A stretch of DNA of 35,683 nt from Sphingomonadaceae bacterium (GTDB taxonomy: Bacteria > Pseudomonadota > Alphaproteobacteria > Sphingomonadales > Sphingomonadaceae), in assembly GCA_947455865.1 (NCBI GenBank), contig CANGQZ010000007.1, positions 1 through 35,683 of the forward strand, given 5' to 3'. The notes beneath the pieces were generated by a model. That model worked only from the letters and a program-made list of their open reading frames with translations. It was not told where the DNA came from and ran no database searches. The translations under genes and the position numbers were made by a program. How positions within the stretch are numbered: the stretch's first letter is position 1; every line of letters starts with the position of its first letter. Positions 1 to 9,662 of this stretch are shown here, piece by piece.

Positions 1-505
1 CACCGTCCCTTCGACCGAGAAAGGGTCCGAGGTGACCTTCCGGCTGCACTTCGCCTGCCGCGAAACCCGCGACAAGACCCAGATGACTGCGAAAATCAAA
101 GTCCCGGAAATCCGCATCGGCTCCAGCAAAGTGCTTGATCGCGGCAAAGTCGAGCGCTTCTTCCACAGCTACAGCCAGGCGCTGATCAAGGCGAAGGAAC
201 AGGGCAACTCGACCCTGCCCGCAGCGCGCGAATTCGCCAGCTTGTTCGATGCCTTGCGGATGATCGCAAATCCGGCGCTGCGCGACCAGATAAAGTCGAT
301 TGCCACAGCAAACGGCGAGCCGATGCCGCTGTTCGGCGATGAAGCGGGGCCGCCCGCCGGGTTTGGGCAAAACTCGGTCAAAACCGCGGACGCCGGACAC
401 AGCGGCAAGTCTTCATCGGGGCGCAGCCAGGGCGGCTATCAGGCCTGGGCTCAGCAAGCTGCCGCCGAAGACGCCGACGAAGACGAAGCCAGCAGCGATC
501 GATAA
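1..505 (+). CDS. Unrecognised protein, 5' end outside the window
   Basis: The reading frame is open from the left edge (frame beginning at base 2) to a TAA at 503-505, with strong G/C bias at third positions, so it is probably real coding sequence. A GTG at 32 and an ATG at 83 are possible internal starts, but neither has a clear Shine-Dalgarno and coding bias extends upstream of both, so I treat the gene as partial. The visible part is about 167 residues. The middle is basic and helical-looking (KVERFFHSYSQALIKAKEQG, then AAREFASLFDALR). The tail is low-complexity: Gly/Ser/Gln-rich, then acidic (EDADEDEASSD). I do not recognise a family and assign no function. It converges on the oxidoreductase gene with an 18-base gap and no evident terminator. 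Confidence 0.6.
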   Translation, partial: TVPSTEKGSEVTFRLHFACRETRDKTQMTAKIKVPEIRIGSSKVLDRGKVERFFHSYSQALIKAKEQGNSTLPAAREFASLFDALRMIANPALRDQIKSIATANGEPMPLFGDEAGPPAGFGQNSVKTADAGHSGKSSSGRSQGGYQAWAQQAAAEDADEDEASSDR

Positions 506-523
506 GTCCGCTGCCGGCTGCGA

Positions 524-1525
524 TCAGGCCGCGAGCACGATCTTGCCAATGTGCGCTCCGCTTTCCATCCGCGCATGCGCCGCCGCGGCTTCGGCCAGCG
601 GGAATGTCCGGTCCATCACTGGGCGCAGTTCGCCGCCGCCAACCAGTGGCCAGACTTCGCGGGCGATCTCGTCCGTCAGCAGCGCCTTGAATTCGTTTGA
701 GCGGGGGCGCAGCGTCGATCCGGTCAGGGTGTAACGTCGCCGCATCACCAGCGCCATGTTGATCTCTGCTGTCAGCCCGCCCTGAACCGCGATGGTGACG
801 TGCCGGCCATCCTCGGCAAGGCATTTGAGATTACGGCCGACATAATCGCCCGCGATCATGTCGAGCACCAGATTTACCCCGCGCCCGCCCGTAATGCGCG
901 CCACTTCGGTCACGAAATCAGCCGCCTTGTAGTCGATCGCGTGGGCCGCGCCGAGCGCCAACGCCGCGGCGCACTTTTCCGGTCCGCCGCACGTAACGAT
1001 CACAGTAAGGCCATAGAGCCGGCCGAGCATCGCCGCCATCGAGCCGATCCCGCTGGTGCCGCCGTGAATCAGCAGCCAATCACCCTCGCGGGCATGACCG
1101 CGCTGGAACACATTGTGCCACACGGTGAACAGCGTTTCGGGCAAGGCTGCGGCTTGATCGAGTGGAAGGGTGCCGGGCACCGGCAGGCAATGATCGGCGT
1201 GGGCGAGGCAATATTCGGCATACCCGCCACCGGAGACCAGCGCGCAGATCCGTGTTCCGGGAAGCAAGTTCGCCACCCCGTCGCCCAGCGCGGCGATGCG
1301 GCCCGAAATCTCGAGTCCGGGGATCGGCGAGGCCCCCGGCGGCGGGGGATAGAAGCCCTGCCGCTGGATCACATCGGGGCGGTTGACCCCGGCGAAGGCC
1401 ACTTTGATCAGCACTTCGCCTGGCCCGGGTCGGGGCACCGGCAGGGTTTCGGGGCGCAGCACGGCCGGCCCGCCGGGCGCGTCGAATCCGATCGCGGTCA
1501 TGGTTTCGGGCAGGGCTGGCGTCAT
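524..1525 (-). CDS. NAD(P)H:quinone oxidoreductase, PIG3 family (zinc-independent MDR)
   Basis: A 333-residue protein of the medium-chain dehydrogenase/reductase superfamily, closest in appearance to the PIG3/TP53I3-like quinone oxidoreductases. The N-terminal GroES-like half carries GEVLIKVAFAGVNRPDVIQRQG and PGLEISGRI. The Rossmann half carries the nucleotide-binding stretch LLIHGGTSGIGSMAAMLG (about residues 152-169), and the C-terminus ends HARMESGAHIGKIVL, as is typical for PIG3. The structural-zinc cysteine cluster of alcohol dehydrogenases is absent, as expected. The family reduces quinones or related carbonyls with NADPH in the cytosol; the true substrate cannot be read from sequence. 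ATG at 1525 gives normal family length. The gene is divergent from DUF1192, with a 91-base shared upstream region. Confidence 0.9.
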   Translation of the reverse strand: MTPALPETMTAIGFDAPGGPAVLRPETLPVPRPGPGEVLIKVAFAGVNRPDVIQRQGFYPPPPGASPIPGLEISGRIAALGDGVANLLPGTRICALVSGGGYAEYCLAHADHCLPVPGTLPLDQAAALPETLFTVWHNVFQRGHAREGDWLLIHGGTSGIGSMAAMLGRLYGLTVIVTCGGPEKCAAALALGAAHAIDYKAADFVTEVARITGGRGVNLVLDMIAGDYVGRNLKCLAEDGRHVTIAVQGGLTAEINMALVMRRRYTLTGSTLRPRSNEFKALLTDEIAREVWPLVGGGELRPVMDRTFPLAEAAAAHARMESGAHIGKIVLAA

Positions 1526-1579
1526 TGGCGAATCCTGTGGCTAATCCGTCACGCGATCCCGGGAGCTCTATGCAGGGCG

Positions 1580-1608
1580 TTGACACGAAGCGCAACGCGT
1601 CCAATGTT
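1580..1608 (+). promoter_or_regulatory. Candidate promoter for the DUF1192 gene
   Basis: A perfect -35 hexamer TTGACA (1580-1585) is followed after 17 bases by AATGTT (1603-1608), a weak 3/6 match to the -10 consensus. Transcription would then start about 1614-1617, on or next to the only usable start codon of the downstream gene (GTG at 1617). That would make the transcript leaderless. The -35 is clear by eye; the -10 and the start point are inference. Confidence 0.35.
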
Positions 1609-1616
1609 GCAGCGCA

Positions 1617-1829
1617 GTGGAAGAAGAAGCCCCACTCCGCCGCGGCGACGCCGCGAGCCTCCTTTCCGGCGAGAGCCTCGACAGCTATTCGCAGGATGAA
1701 CTTGGCGCACGCATCGTCCAGCTCGAAGCGGAGATCGCGCGGGTCAAGGCTCAGCGCGACAAGGCAGCGGCGCACCGCATGGCGGCCGAGGCCTTTTTCC
1801 GGCCAAGCGGCGGACCAGGAAATTCCTGA
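1617..1829 (+). CDS. DUF1192 family small protein
   Basis: A 70-residue protein matching the DUF1192 pattern: a short acidic N-terminus, then LDSYSQDELGARIVQLEAEI followed by ARVKAQRDKAA and an aromatic tail (EAFFRPSG). The central part is a predicted coiled-coil-like helix. DUF1192 proteins are common in alphaproteobacteria and their function is unknown. GTG at 1617 is the first possible start after an in-frame TGA at 1581-1583, and no Shine-Dalgarno precedes it, which fits the leaderless model suggested by the promoter just upstream. The gene ends 135 bases before clpA and reads in the same direction. Confidence 0.75.
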   Translation: MEEEAPLRRGDAASLLSGESLDSYSQDELGARIVQLEAEIARVKAQRDKAAAHRMAAEAFFRPSGGPGNS

Positions 1830-1964
1830 TGCAGCGGCGCCCCTCCCATTCGTCCGGCGCCGTCCTATATAGTTTCGAGAGTGCCGCGGTACGTTCGAGC
1901 CGGGCATGTCCTGTCGTTCTCATCACCCGGCCCCTTCCGGATCACCCCAGCGAAAGTCACCCAG

Positions 1965-4349
1965 ATGCCCAGTTTCGCGCAAAGCCTTGAAAAGACGCTG
2001 CACGCGGCGCTCGCCAACGCCGCGGAGCGCAGCCACGAATATGCGACGCTGGAGCACTTGCTGCTGGCGCTGATCGACGATGCCGATGCCGCGCAAGTGA
2101 TGACCGCCTGCGGGGTCGATCTTGGCGATCTTGCGGAAGTGGTGAAGCAGTACCTCGATCAGGAATACCAGTCGCTCAAGACCGCGGAAAAGGGCGATCC
2201 CGCCCCCACTGCCGGGTTCCAGCGAGTGATCCAGCGCGCGATCCTCCATGTCCAGTCTTCGGGCAAGGATACGGTAACCGGCGCGAATGTGCTGGTCGCG
2301 CTCTTTTCCGAGCGTGATTCCTACGCGGTCTATTTCCTCCAGCAGCAGGACATGAGCCGGCTCGACGCAGTCAGCTTCATCAGCCACGGCATCGGCAAGG
2401 GCGGCAAGCGGATCGAGGATCGCACCCCCAAGGGCAACGAGGAAGCCCAGCCGGCGCCTGAGGAAAAGAACGACCAGAAATCAAGTGGGAACAAGAAGGA
2501 TTCCGCGCTCGACCAGTTCACCGTCAACCTCAACGAAAAGGCGCTGGCCGGCAAAGTCGATCCGCTGATCGGGCGCGGGCCGGAAGTGGACCGGACGATC
2601 CAGATCCTCTGCCGACGTTCGAAGAACAACCCGCTCTATGTCGGCGATCCCGGCGTCGGCAAGACCGCGATCGTCGAAGGTCTGGCGCGCAAGATTGTCG
2701 AGGGCGACGTGCCCGAAGTGCTGACCGAAGCGGTGATCTATTCGCTAGATATGGGCGCACTGCTCGCCGGCACGCGCTATCGCGGCGACTTCGAGGAACG
2801 CCTCAAGCAGGTGGTCAACGAGCTCGAAAAGATGCCGCACGCGATCCTGTTCATCGATGAGATCCACACCGTGATCGGTGCCGGGGCGACCAGTGGCGGG
2901 GCGATGGACGCGTCCAACCTGCTCAAGCCGGCGCTGTCGGGCGGCACGATCCGCTGCATCGGCTCGACCACTTACAAGGAATTCCGCAACCACTTCGAGA
3001 AGGACCGCGCGCTGCTCCGCCGGTTCCAGAAGATCGATGTCAACGAGCCGACGATCGAGGACACGGTCAAGATCCTCAAGGGCCTGCGCAGCGCGTTCGA
3101 GGATCACCACAAGGTCAAGTACACGCCCGAGGCGATCAAGACCGCGGTCGAACTGTCAGCGCGCTACATCAATGATCGCAAGCTGCCCGACAAGGCGATC
3201 GACGTGATCGACGAAGTTGGCGCGATGCAGATGCTGCTGCCGCCTTCGAAGCGGAAGAAGACCATCACTGCGCGCGAGATCGAGCAGGTCATCGCGACGA
3301 TGGCGCGCATCCCGCCCAAGTCGGTCTCGAAGGACGACAAGAAGGTGCTCGAACATCTCGGGCGCGATCTCAAGCGGGTGGTGTTCGGGCAGGACAAGGC
3401 GATCGAGGTGCTGTCCACGGCGATGAAGCTGAGCCGCGCGGGCCTGCGTGATCCCGACAAGCCGATCGGCTCGTTCCTGTTCTCGGGCCCGACCGGCGTC
3501 GGCAAGACCGAGGTCAGCCGCCAGCTGGCCGAGATTATGGGCATTCCGCTCGTCCGCTTCGATATGTCCGAATACATGGAGCGCCACTCGATCAGCCGCC
3601 TGATCGGGGCCCCGCCGGGCTATGTCGGGTTCGATCAGGGCGGCCTGCTGACCGACGCGGTCGACCAGCAGCCGCACTGCGTCCTGCTGCTCGACGAGAT
3701 CGAGAAGGCGCACCCTGATCTGTTCAACATCCTGCTCCAGGTGATGGATAACGGCCGGCTGACCGACCACCACGGCAAGACGGTCGATTTCCGCAATGTC
3801 GTGCTGATCATGACCACCAATGCCGGCGCGTCGGACATGGCGCGGCAGGGCATCGGCTTCGGCGACACCTCGAAGGAGGATGCCGGCGACGAGGCGGTCA
3901 AGCGGATGTTCAGCCCCGAATTCCGCAATCGGCTTGATGCGATCGTGCCGTTCGCCTACCTGCCGACCGCAGTGATCAGCCGGGTGGTGGACAAGTTCAT
4001 CCTCCAGCTGGAGCTCCAGCTGGCCGACCAGAACGTCCACATCCAGTTCGACAGCGAGGCGCGCAGCTGGCTGGCCGAGCGCGGTTATGACCGGCTCTAT
4101 GGCGCGCGGCCGATGTCGCGCCTCATTCAGGATAAGGTAAAGCAGCCGCTGGCCGAAGAACTGCTGTTCGGCAAGCTCGCGCATGGCGGCGAAGTCCACG
4201 TCAAGGTGAAAGAAGGCGAGGGCGGCAAGGAACTGGCGTTCGAGCTCACCCCCGCCCCGCCCAAGCTGGTCAAGCGCGCCGCCAAGGCGAAGAGGGCCAG
4301 CAAGGACGTGGGCGCTGCCCCCGAACCGAGCGAGGACGGCGCGGAATAA
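1965..4349 (+). CDS. clpA: ATP-dependent Clp protease ATP-binding subunit ClpA
   Basis: A 794-residue AAA+ unfoldase that feeds substrates, including ClpS-delivered N-degron proteins, to ClpP in the cytosol. The N-terminal Clp-N repeats ([30 protein letters not shown]) come first. The first AAA+ module has Walker A GDPGVGKT at about residues 227-234 and Walker B ILFIDEIH. The second has GPTGVGKT at about 508-515 and [14 protein letters not shown]. An IGF tripeptide near residue 629 (RQGIGFGD) is the ClpP-docking loop that separates ClpA from ClpB. The tail is Lys/Ala-rich and acidic (about 30 residues). The frame is open upstream to 1881, but homology starts at the ATG at 1965, so I chose that. 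A TATATAGT sequence at 1866-1873 could be a -10. clpS, often next to clpA, is not adjacent here. Confidence 0.97.
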   Translation: MPSFAQSLEKTLHAALANAAERSHEYATLEHLLLALIDDADAAQVMTACGVDLGDLAEVVKQYLDQEYQSLKTAEKGDPAPTAGFQRVIQRAILHVQSSGKDTVTGANVLVALFSERDSYAVYFLQQQDMSRLDAVSFISHGIGKGGKRIEDRTPKGNEEAQPAPEEKNDQKSSGNKKDSALDQFTVNLNEKALAGKVDPLIGRGPEVDRTIQILCRRSKNNPLYVGDPGVGKTAIVEGLARKIVEGDVPEVLTEAVIYSLDMGALLAGTRYRGDFEERLKQVVNELEKMPHAILFIDEIHTVIGAGATSGGAMDASNLLKPALSGGTIRCIGSTTYKEFRNHFEKDRALLRRFQKIDVNEPTIEDTVKILKGLRSAFEDHHKVKYTPEAIKTAVELSARYINDRKLPDKAIDVIDEVGAMQMLLPPSKRKKTITAREIEQVIATMARIPPKSVSKDDKKVLEHLGRDLKRVVFGQDKAIEVLSTAMKLSRAGLRDPDKPIGSFLFSGPTGVGKTEVSRQLAEIMGIPLVRFDMSEYMERHSISRLIGAPPGYVGFDQGGLLTDAVDQQPHCVLLLDEIEKAHPDLFNILLQVMDNGRLTDHHGKTVDFRNVVLIMTTNAGASDMARQGIGFGDTSKEDAGDEAVKRMFSPEFRNRLDAIVPFAYLPTAVISRVVDKFILQLELQLADQNVHIQFDSEARSWLAERGYDRLYGARPMSRLIQDKVKQPLAEELLFGKLAHGGEVHVKVKEGEGGKELAFELTPAPPKLVKRAAKAKRASKDVGAAPEPSEDGAE

Positions 4350-4395
4350 GCCGCAAGGTTGGAGCGGGCGGCCATCCGGGTTCATTGACGGACCG

Positions 4396-5400
4396 ATGGC
4401 CGCGCCGTTCTCCTGGCTCAGACCCGACCCGGCGGGAATCTACATTGCCCCCGCCGATTGCTGGATCGATCCGGCCCGGCCGGTCGATACTGCGCTGATT
4501 ACCCATGGCCATGCCGATCATGCTCGCGGCGGGCATGGGCGCACAATCACTACCCCGGCCACATTGGCGATCATGGCCGTGCGTTATGGCACCGGCGCTG
4601 GCGTGGTGCCGGTTGAATATGGTGAGTCGCTCAACCTCGCCGGCGGGGTCCGCGTCACCTTCGTTCCCGCGGGCCATGTGCTCGGTTCGGCCCAAATTCT
4701 GCTCGAACACGCAGGCGAGCACGTGATCGTCACCGGCGATTACAAGCGCCGCCCCGATCCCACTTGCGCGCCGTTTGTGGTGACGCCGTGCGACCTGTTC
4801 ATTACCGAGGCGACTTCCGGCCTGCCGGTGTTCCGCCACCCGCCGATCGAGGACGAGATCGCCCGGCTGCTGGCGGTGCGCGAGGCCAATCCCGGGCGCT
4901 GCGTGCTGGTCGGTGCGTATGCGCTGGGCAAGGCGCAGCGGGTAATCGCCGAACTGCGCCGGGGCGGATGGACCGGACCGGTCTGGCTTCATGGGGCGAT
5001 GGAGAGGATGTGCCGGCTCTACGAGTAGTTCGGCGTCGATCTGGGTGATCTGCGGGCCGTCGCCGATGCGCCCAAGGGCGCGCTGGACGGCGCGATCATC
5101 CTATGCCCGCCCTCCGCGCTGAACGATCGCTGGAGCAGGCGGCTGCCCGATCCGGTCACCGCAATGGCCTCGGGCTGGATGCGGGTGCGCCAGCGCGCAC
5201 GCCAACGCAATGTCGAAGTGCCGCTGATCATTTCCGACCATGCTGACTGGGATGAGCTGACCGCGACCATCACTGAGGTCGATCCGGCGGAAAGCTGGAT
5301 CACCCATGGCCGCGAGGAAGCGCTGCTGCGCTGGTGCGAGCTCAACCAGCGACGCGCCCGCGCGCTGGCGCTGGTCGGCTATGAGGACGAGGACGACTGA
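4396..5400 (+). pseudogene. Ligase-associated DNA exonuclease (metallo-beta-lactamase / beta-CASP fold), interrupted by in-frame TAG
   Basis: Two open stretches in the same frame, 4396-5025 and 5029-5400, together encode one 334-codon protein broken only by TAG at 5026-5028 (codon 211). The first part has the metal-binding motif THGHADHARGG and FVPAGHVLGSAQ, with TGDYKRRPDP. The second part has the conserved C-terminal block ISDHADWDEL and [10 protein letters not shown]. This is the exonuclease that usually sits with an ATP-dependent DNA ligase, an Lhr-type helicase and a phosphoesterase in a repair cassette; none of those partners is here. The residues flanking the stop (RLYE and FGVDLGDL) read smoothly as RLYE-x-FGVDLGDL, so a single change such as GAG to TAG explains the break. 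If the stop is real, the 210-residue product lacks the C-terminal metal and substrate motifs and should be inactive. Confidence 0.85.
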
Positions 5401-5446
5401 GGGCAACCCCCTCGACAAGCGCATCGGAAACCTTAGAGCAGCCGGC

Positions 5447-7972
5447 ATGACCGCAGACCGTTTCGACCCCGCAACCGCAGACGTGCGCTGGCAGCAGGCC
5501 TGGGACGCGTGCCAGTGCTTCCGTGCCGATGATGCCAGCAGCAAGCCGCGCAGCTTCGTGCTTGAGATGTTCCCCTATCCATCGGGGCGCATCCACATCG
5601 GCCACGTCCGCAACTACACGATGGGCGATGTGCTCGCCCGGGCCAAGCGGATGCAGGGCTTCGAAGTGCTGCACCCGATGGGCTGGGACGCCTTCGGGAT
5701 GCCGGCCGAGAATGCGGCGATGGAACAGGGCGTCCACCCCGGCGGCTGGACCCGGGCCAACATCGCGGCGATGAAAAAACAGCTCAAACGGCTCGGCTTC
5801 GCGCTCGACTGGAGCCGCGAGATCGCCACTTGCGAGCCGGAATACTACGGCCAGGAACAGGCGCTGTTCCTCGATCTCTATGCCGCCGGGCTGGTCTATC
5901 GCAAGGAATCGGCCGTCAATTGGGACCCGGTCGATATGACCGTGCTCGCCAATGAGCAGGTGATCGACGGGCGCGGCTGGCGCTCGGGCGCGATGGTGGA
6001 AAAGCGCAAGCTCAGCCAGTGGTTCCTCAAGATCACCGATTTCGCCGAGGAACTGCTTGAAGGGCTCTCGACGCTCGACAAGTGGCCGGAGAAAGTCCGG
6101 GTGATGCAGGAAAACTGGATCGGCAAGAGCCAGGGGCTGCAGTTCCGCTTCGAACTCTCCACCGGCGATGGCCTTGAAGTCTATACCACCCGGCCTGATA
6201 CGATCTTCGGCGCGAGCTTTGTGGCGGTCGCGGCTGAGCATCCGGTGGCGCAGAGTGTCGCTGCCGATAATCCCGCCGTGCAGGACTTCATCGCGCTGTG
6301 CAAGCAGGGCGGGACCACGGCGGCCGAGATCGAAACTGCCGAGAAGCTGGGCTTCGATACCGGGATCACCGCGCGCCATCCGTTCACAGGTGCGGCACTG
6401 CCGGTCTACATCGCCAACTTCGTGCTGATGGAATACGGCACCGGCGCGGTTATGGCCGTGCCCGGGCACGACCAGCGCGATTTCGAGTTCGCCACCAAGT
6501 ATGCGCTGCCGATCCTGCGCGTGGTCGCGCCGAGCGCGGCCGAGGCGGACAAGCCCTTTGCCGGCGAGGCCGAAGCCGGCGACGGGGTGCTTGTCAACTC
6601 GCATGAGCTTGACGGGATGGACGTCATATCCGGCAAGGCTGCCGTGATCGCCCGCGCCGAAAGCGAAGGCTGGGGCACAGGCAAGACCGTCTGGCGCCTG
6701 CGCGACTGGGGTGTTTCGCGCCAGCGTTACTGGGGCACGCCGATCCCGTTCATCCACTGCGCCGCCTGCGGCGTGGTGCCGGTACCCAAAGACCAGCTGC
6801 CGGTGACCCTGCCGGAGGACGTCGAATTCAAGACGCCGGGCAATCCGCTGGTGCGCCACCCGACGTGGAAGCACGTGCCCTGCCCGTCCTGCGGCGCGCC
6901 GGCTGAGCGCGAGACCGACACGCTCGACACCTTTGTCGACAGTTCGTGGTACTTCCTGCGCTTCGCCAGCCAGCCGGCGGACCGGCCGTTCGATCCAGCG
7001 GTGGTCGCGCAGTGGCTGCCGGTCGAGCAGTATATCGGCGGGATCGAGCACGCGATTCTCCACTTGCTCTACGCCCGCTTCTGGACCCGCGCTCTCGAAA
7101 GGATCGGCAAGATCGCGGTGAAGGAGCCCTTCGCCAGCCTGTTCACGCAGGGAATGGTGACGCACGAGACGTACGAGCGGCGCAATCCCGAGAATGGCCA
7201 ACCGCTGTTCTTCAGCCCCGGCGAGATCGAGCGCGGCGCGGACAGCGCAATCCTCAAGGCCGATGGCGCTCCGGTCACCATCGGCCGCGTCATCAAGATG
7301 TCGAAGTCGAAAAAGAACGTGGTCGATCCAGACGAGATCGTTGCCACGTACGGCGCCGACGCGATCCGCTGGTTCATGCTCTCCGACAGCCCGCCCGAGC
7401 GCGATCTGCCGTGGTCGGAGGCCGGGATCGAGGGCTGCGCCCGCTTCGTGCAGCGGCTTTGGCGGTTGTTTGGCCAGTACGATGCCGCCGCGACAGGGGA
7501 AGACCGCGCGCTTGACCGCAAGCGTGATCAGACCGTTGCCGCCGTGGCCGAGGATATTGCCGCGCTGTCGTTCAACAAGGCGGTGGCGCGGATTTACGAA
7601 CTGGCCAATGCAATCGACAAGGCTGCGCCTTCGGCCAGCCGCGCCGCCGCGATCCGCACCATGCTGCTGCTGGGCGCGCCGATGATGCCGCACCTGGCCG
7701 AAGAGGCGTGGGCGGCCATCGGCGAAGAGGGCCTGATCGCCGAGGCGCCGTGGCCCGCGGTCGATCCGGCGCTGCTGGTCGATGACGAAGTGACTGTAGC
7801 GGTGCAGGTCAAGGGCAAGCTGCGCGACACGCTGACCGTGCCCAAGGGCACCCCGCGCGAGACTCTTGAGGCGCTTGCCCTCGCCAGCGACAAAGTGCAG
7901 CGTGCGCTTGAGGGGGCTGCTGTGAAGAAGGTGATCGTGGTGCCCGACCGTCTCGTCAATCTGGTGGCATGA
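5447..7972 (+). CDS. leuS: Leucyl-tRNA synthetase
   Basis: An 841-residue class I aminoacyl-tRNA synthetase that charges tRNA-Leu. The HIGH-type motif lies in [19 protein letters not shown] at about residues 44-62, and the second signature [15 protein letters not shown] starts at about residue 617. The inserted editing (CP1) domain contains the conserved [10 protein letters not shown], and the catalytic core has [15 protein letters not shown]. The C-terminal anticodon-binding and end domains finish with [13 protein letters not shown] and [14 protein letters not shown]. The length is normal for a bacterial leuS. The frame is open upstream into the exonuclease gene, but ATG at 5447 matches the family N-terminus ([20 protein letters not shown]). 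It overlaps lptE by four bases (ATGA), suggesting translational coupling. Confidence 0.98.
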   Translation: MTADRFDPATADVRWQQAWDACQCFRADDASSKPRSFVLEMFPYPSGRIHIGHVRNYTMGDVLARAKRMQGFEVLHPMGWDAFGMPAENAAMEQGVHPGGWTRANIAAMKKQLKRLGFALDWSREIATCEPEYYGQEQALFLDLYAAGLVYRKESAVNWDPVDMTVLANEQVIDGRGWRSGAMVEKRKLSQWFLKITDFAEELLEGLSTLDKWPEKVRVMQENWIGKSQGLQFRFELSTGDGLEVYTTRPDTIFGASFVAVAAEHPVAQSVAADNPAVQDFIALCKQGGTTAAEIETAEKLGFDTGITARHPFTGAALPVYIANFVLMEYGTGAVMAVPGHDQRDFEFATKYALPILRVVAPSAAEADKPFAGEAEAGDGVLVNSHELDGMDVISGKAAVIARAESEGWGTGKTVWRLRDWGVSRQRYWGTPIPFIHCAACGVVPVPKDQLPVTLPEDVEFKTPGNPLVRHPTWKHVPCPSCGAPAERETDTLDTFVDSSWYFLRFASQPADRPFDPAVVAQWLPVEQYIGGIEHAILHLLYARFWTRALERIGKIAVKEPFASLFTQGMVTHETYERRNPENGQPLFFSPGEIERGADSAILKADGAPVTIGRVIKMSKSKKNVVDPDEIVATYGADAIRWFMLSDSPPERDLPWSEAGIEGCARFVQRLWRLFGQYDAAATGEDRALDRKRDQTVAAVAEDIAALSFNKAVARIYELANAIDKAAPSASRAAAIRTMLLLGAPMMPHLAEEAWAAIGEEGLIAEAPWPAVDPALLVDDEVTVAVQVKGKLRDTLTVPKGTPRETLEALALASDKVQRALEGAAVKKVIVVPDRLVNLVA

Positions 7973-8496
7973 AACTGCGAGCCCTTGTCTTCGCCCTGCT
8001 GGCGGCAATGCCGCTGGCCGGCTGCGGTCTGCAGCCGATGTACGCCGGCGGCGGCAGCGGCGCGGTGGCACAGGGTCTGGCCGGGATCGAAGTGCCGGCG
8101 ATCGAAGGAAAGGCCGGCTGGCTGCTCCGCAATGCCCTGAATGACAGGCTCAACGCCGCCGGCCCCGCCGGCGCAGGCCCGCGCTACCGGCTCGACGTCC
8201 GGCTTGATGACCGGCTCGAAGGGCTCGGCCTGCTCTCCGATGACACCATTGGCCGCGAGCGGCGCACCTTGCGCGCGCGCTATCAGCTAGTCGAGCTGGG
8301 CACCGATCGGATCGTGATTGATGCAACCGCCGGGGCCGATGCCGGGATCGATGTGGTAAGCTCGGAGTACGCCACGATCGCGGCCGAGCAGACCGCGCTG
8401 GAGAACCTCTCCAAGGAAGTTGCCGACCGGATCCTCGCCAGTCTGGCCTTGCAGCTGCGCAAGGATGCAAGCGGGGCCGGGGCAGCACGTCCGTGA
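7969..8496 (+). CDS. lptE: LPS-assembly lipoprotein LptE
   Basis: A 175-residue outer-membrane lipoprotein that partners LptD in placing lipopolysaccharide on the cell surface. A lipoprotein signal peptide ends in the lipobox LAGC with Cys19 ([19 protein letters not shown]), followed by GLQPMYAGG, a typical LptE start. The middle ([13 protein letters not shown], then [14 protein letters not shown]) has the alternating pattern of the LptE beta-sheet, and [23 protein letters not shown] matches the C-terminal helix. The start ATG overlaps the leuS stop and holA follows after 22 bases. leuS-lptE-holA is the usual proteobacterial order and supports the call despite the family's weak sequence conservation. 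Confidence 0.93.
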   Translation: MKLRALVFALLAAMPLAGCGLQPMYAGGGSGAVAQGLAGIEVPAIEGKAGWLLRNALNDRLNAAGPAGAGPRYRLDVRLDDRLEGLGLLSDDTIGRERRTLRARYQLVELGTDRIVIDATAGADAGIDVVSSEYATIAAEQTALENLSKEVADRILASLALQLRKDASGAGAARP

Positions 8497-8518
8497 ACCT
8501 TGCCCGGTTGCCGGCGCG

Positions 8519-9550
8519 GTGAAGGCGACTCAGAAAGACTTCGCCGGGATTGCCCCGCGCGCCGCTGCCGGGGCGCGGGTGTTTCTGCTGTGCGGGCCGG
8601 ATGAGGCCGGGGTGCAGGAGGCAGCAGACACGCTGGCGCGGCTGATCCCCGATCCGGGCGAGCGGATCGAGCTGAGCGGGGCAGACTTGCGCCGCGATCC
8701 CGTCCGGCTTAGCGATGAGGCCCGCTCGAACTCGCTGTTTGGGGGCGCACGCCATATCGTTGTGCGCGCCAGCGGCGACGAGGCCTTCGAAGCAGTCGAG
8801 ATTCTGCTCAGCGGCACCGCCGAGCCCTGCCCGGTGCTGATCCTGACGCCCGGGTCTACCGACAAGACCAAGACCGCGAAGCTGCTGGCCGATCGGGCCG
8901 ATGCGCTGGTCGCGATGTTCTGGCCGCCGGACCTGAAAGCGGTGGCCGGCGGCGTGCGGACGATGGCGGAAGCCGCGGGCCTGCGCATCTCCGGCGACCT
9001 TGCCGAACGGATCGCGCGCGCCGCCGGACTCGATACGCGAATCGCCCGTTCGGAAATCACCAAGCTCGCGCTCTATCTCGATGCCAGCGCCGAATCGCCG
9101 CGACAGGCCGATGCCGCCGCGCTCGACGCGATCGGCGCGAGTACCGAAGAGGACGGGTTCATGCCGCTGGTCAACGCGGTGCTCTCGGGCGAATCGGCCC
9201 GACTGGCGAGCGAACTGCGGCGGCTGCGCGAATTGGGGCTTAACCCGGTGGGCGTACTGTTGGCGTTTGAGCGGCGCGCCGCCCAATTGGCGCAGTTGGC
9301 GGCCAAGCTTGGCCCGCGCGGCGATATTCGTGGGCTGATCGAGGCGGAGAAGGCGGCGCGGCGGATCTTCTGGAAGGACGAGCGCGATCTTTCGACTCAG
9401 CTGCGCCGCTGGCGCGGCAAGCGTCTGGAACGGCTGGTGGAACGGCTGGCGGGGCTGCACCGCGCGCTTTTGGCCAACAGCCAGAGCGCTGAACTGCTGC
9501 TGGGGCAGGGCCTTGCCGAGATCGCGCGTGCCGCCGCCGTGCGGAATTGA
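8519..9550 (+). CDS. holA: DNA polymerase III subunit delta
   Basis: A 343-residue clamp-loader delta subunit, which opens the beta sliding clamp at the replication fork. Visible family features are VFLLCGPDEAGVQEAADTL near the N-terminus, the PVLILTPGSTDKTKTAKLL segment, and the C-terminal helical collar region (FMPLVNAVLSGESARLASELRRL, then GVLLAFERRAAQLAQL). I chose GTG at 8519 because it begins the family-like N-terminus (KATQKDFAGIAPRAA) and sits 22 bases after lptE. The frame stays open upstream through lptE, but those residues look non-native. It is probably the last gene of the leuS-lptE-holA operon. No clear terminator follows. Confidence 0.94.
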   Translation: MKATQKDFAGIAPRAAAGARVFLLCGPDEAGVQEAADTLARLIPDPGERIELSGADLRRDPVRLSDEARSNSLFGGARHIVVRASGDEAFEAVEILLSGTAEPCPVLILTPGSTDKTKTAKLLADRADALVAMFWPPDLKAVAGGVRTMAEAAGLRISGDLAERIARAAGLDTRIARSEITKLALYLDASAESPRQADAAALDAIGASTEEDGFMPLVNAVLSGESARLASELRRLRELGLNPVGVLLAFERRAAQLAQLAAKLGPRGDIRGLIEAEKAARRIFWKDERDLSTQLRRWRGKRLERLVERLAGLHRALLANSQSAELLLGQGLAEIARAAAVRN

Positions 9551-9612
9551 TCCATTATGGAACTAAGCGTAAGTACGGGTCTGCTTTAAACCTTTCGCTT
9601 GCCTTATCGGGG

Positions 9613-9627
9613 TGTTGCAGTGCAACA
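9613..9627. promoter_or_regulatory. Perfect 15-base palindrome upstream of the EPS operon
   Basis: TGTTGCA-G-TGCAACA is a perfect inverted repeat with 7-base arms and a 1-base centre. It lies in the 112-base gap between holA and the first EPS reading frame. The size and symmetry fit a binding site for a dimeric regulator, and it sits 36 bases upstream of the leader ORF start. The regulator is unknown. It is too compact to be an intrinsic terminator and has no T-tract. Confidence 0.4.
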
Positions 9628-9662
9628 TGAAGGTGCGCTGGGTTAGGCGCAGGAGCAAAACG

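Noticed and set aside
3156..4385. A 409-codon open frame antisense to clpA
   Set aside because: Shadow of clpA; no domain, atypical composition.
5342..8071. A 909-codon open frame antisense to leuS
   Set aside because: leuS on the other strand is complete with all motifs. Long antisense frames arise in GC-rich DNA because third-position G/C bias removes stops; this one has no recognisable domain.
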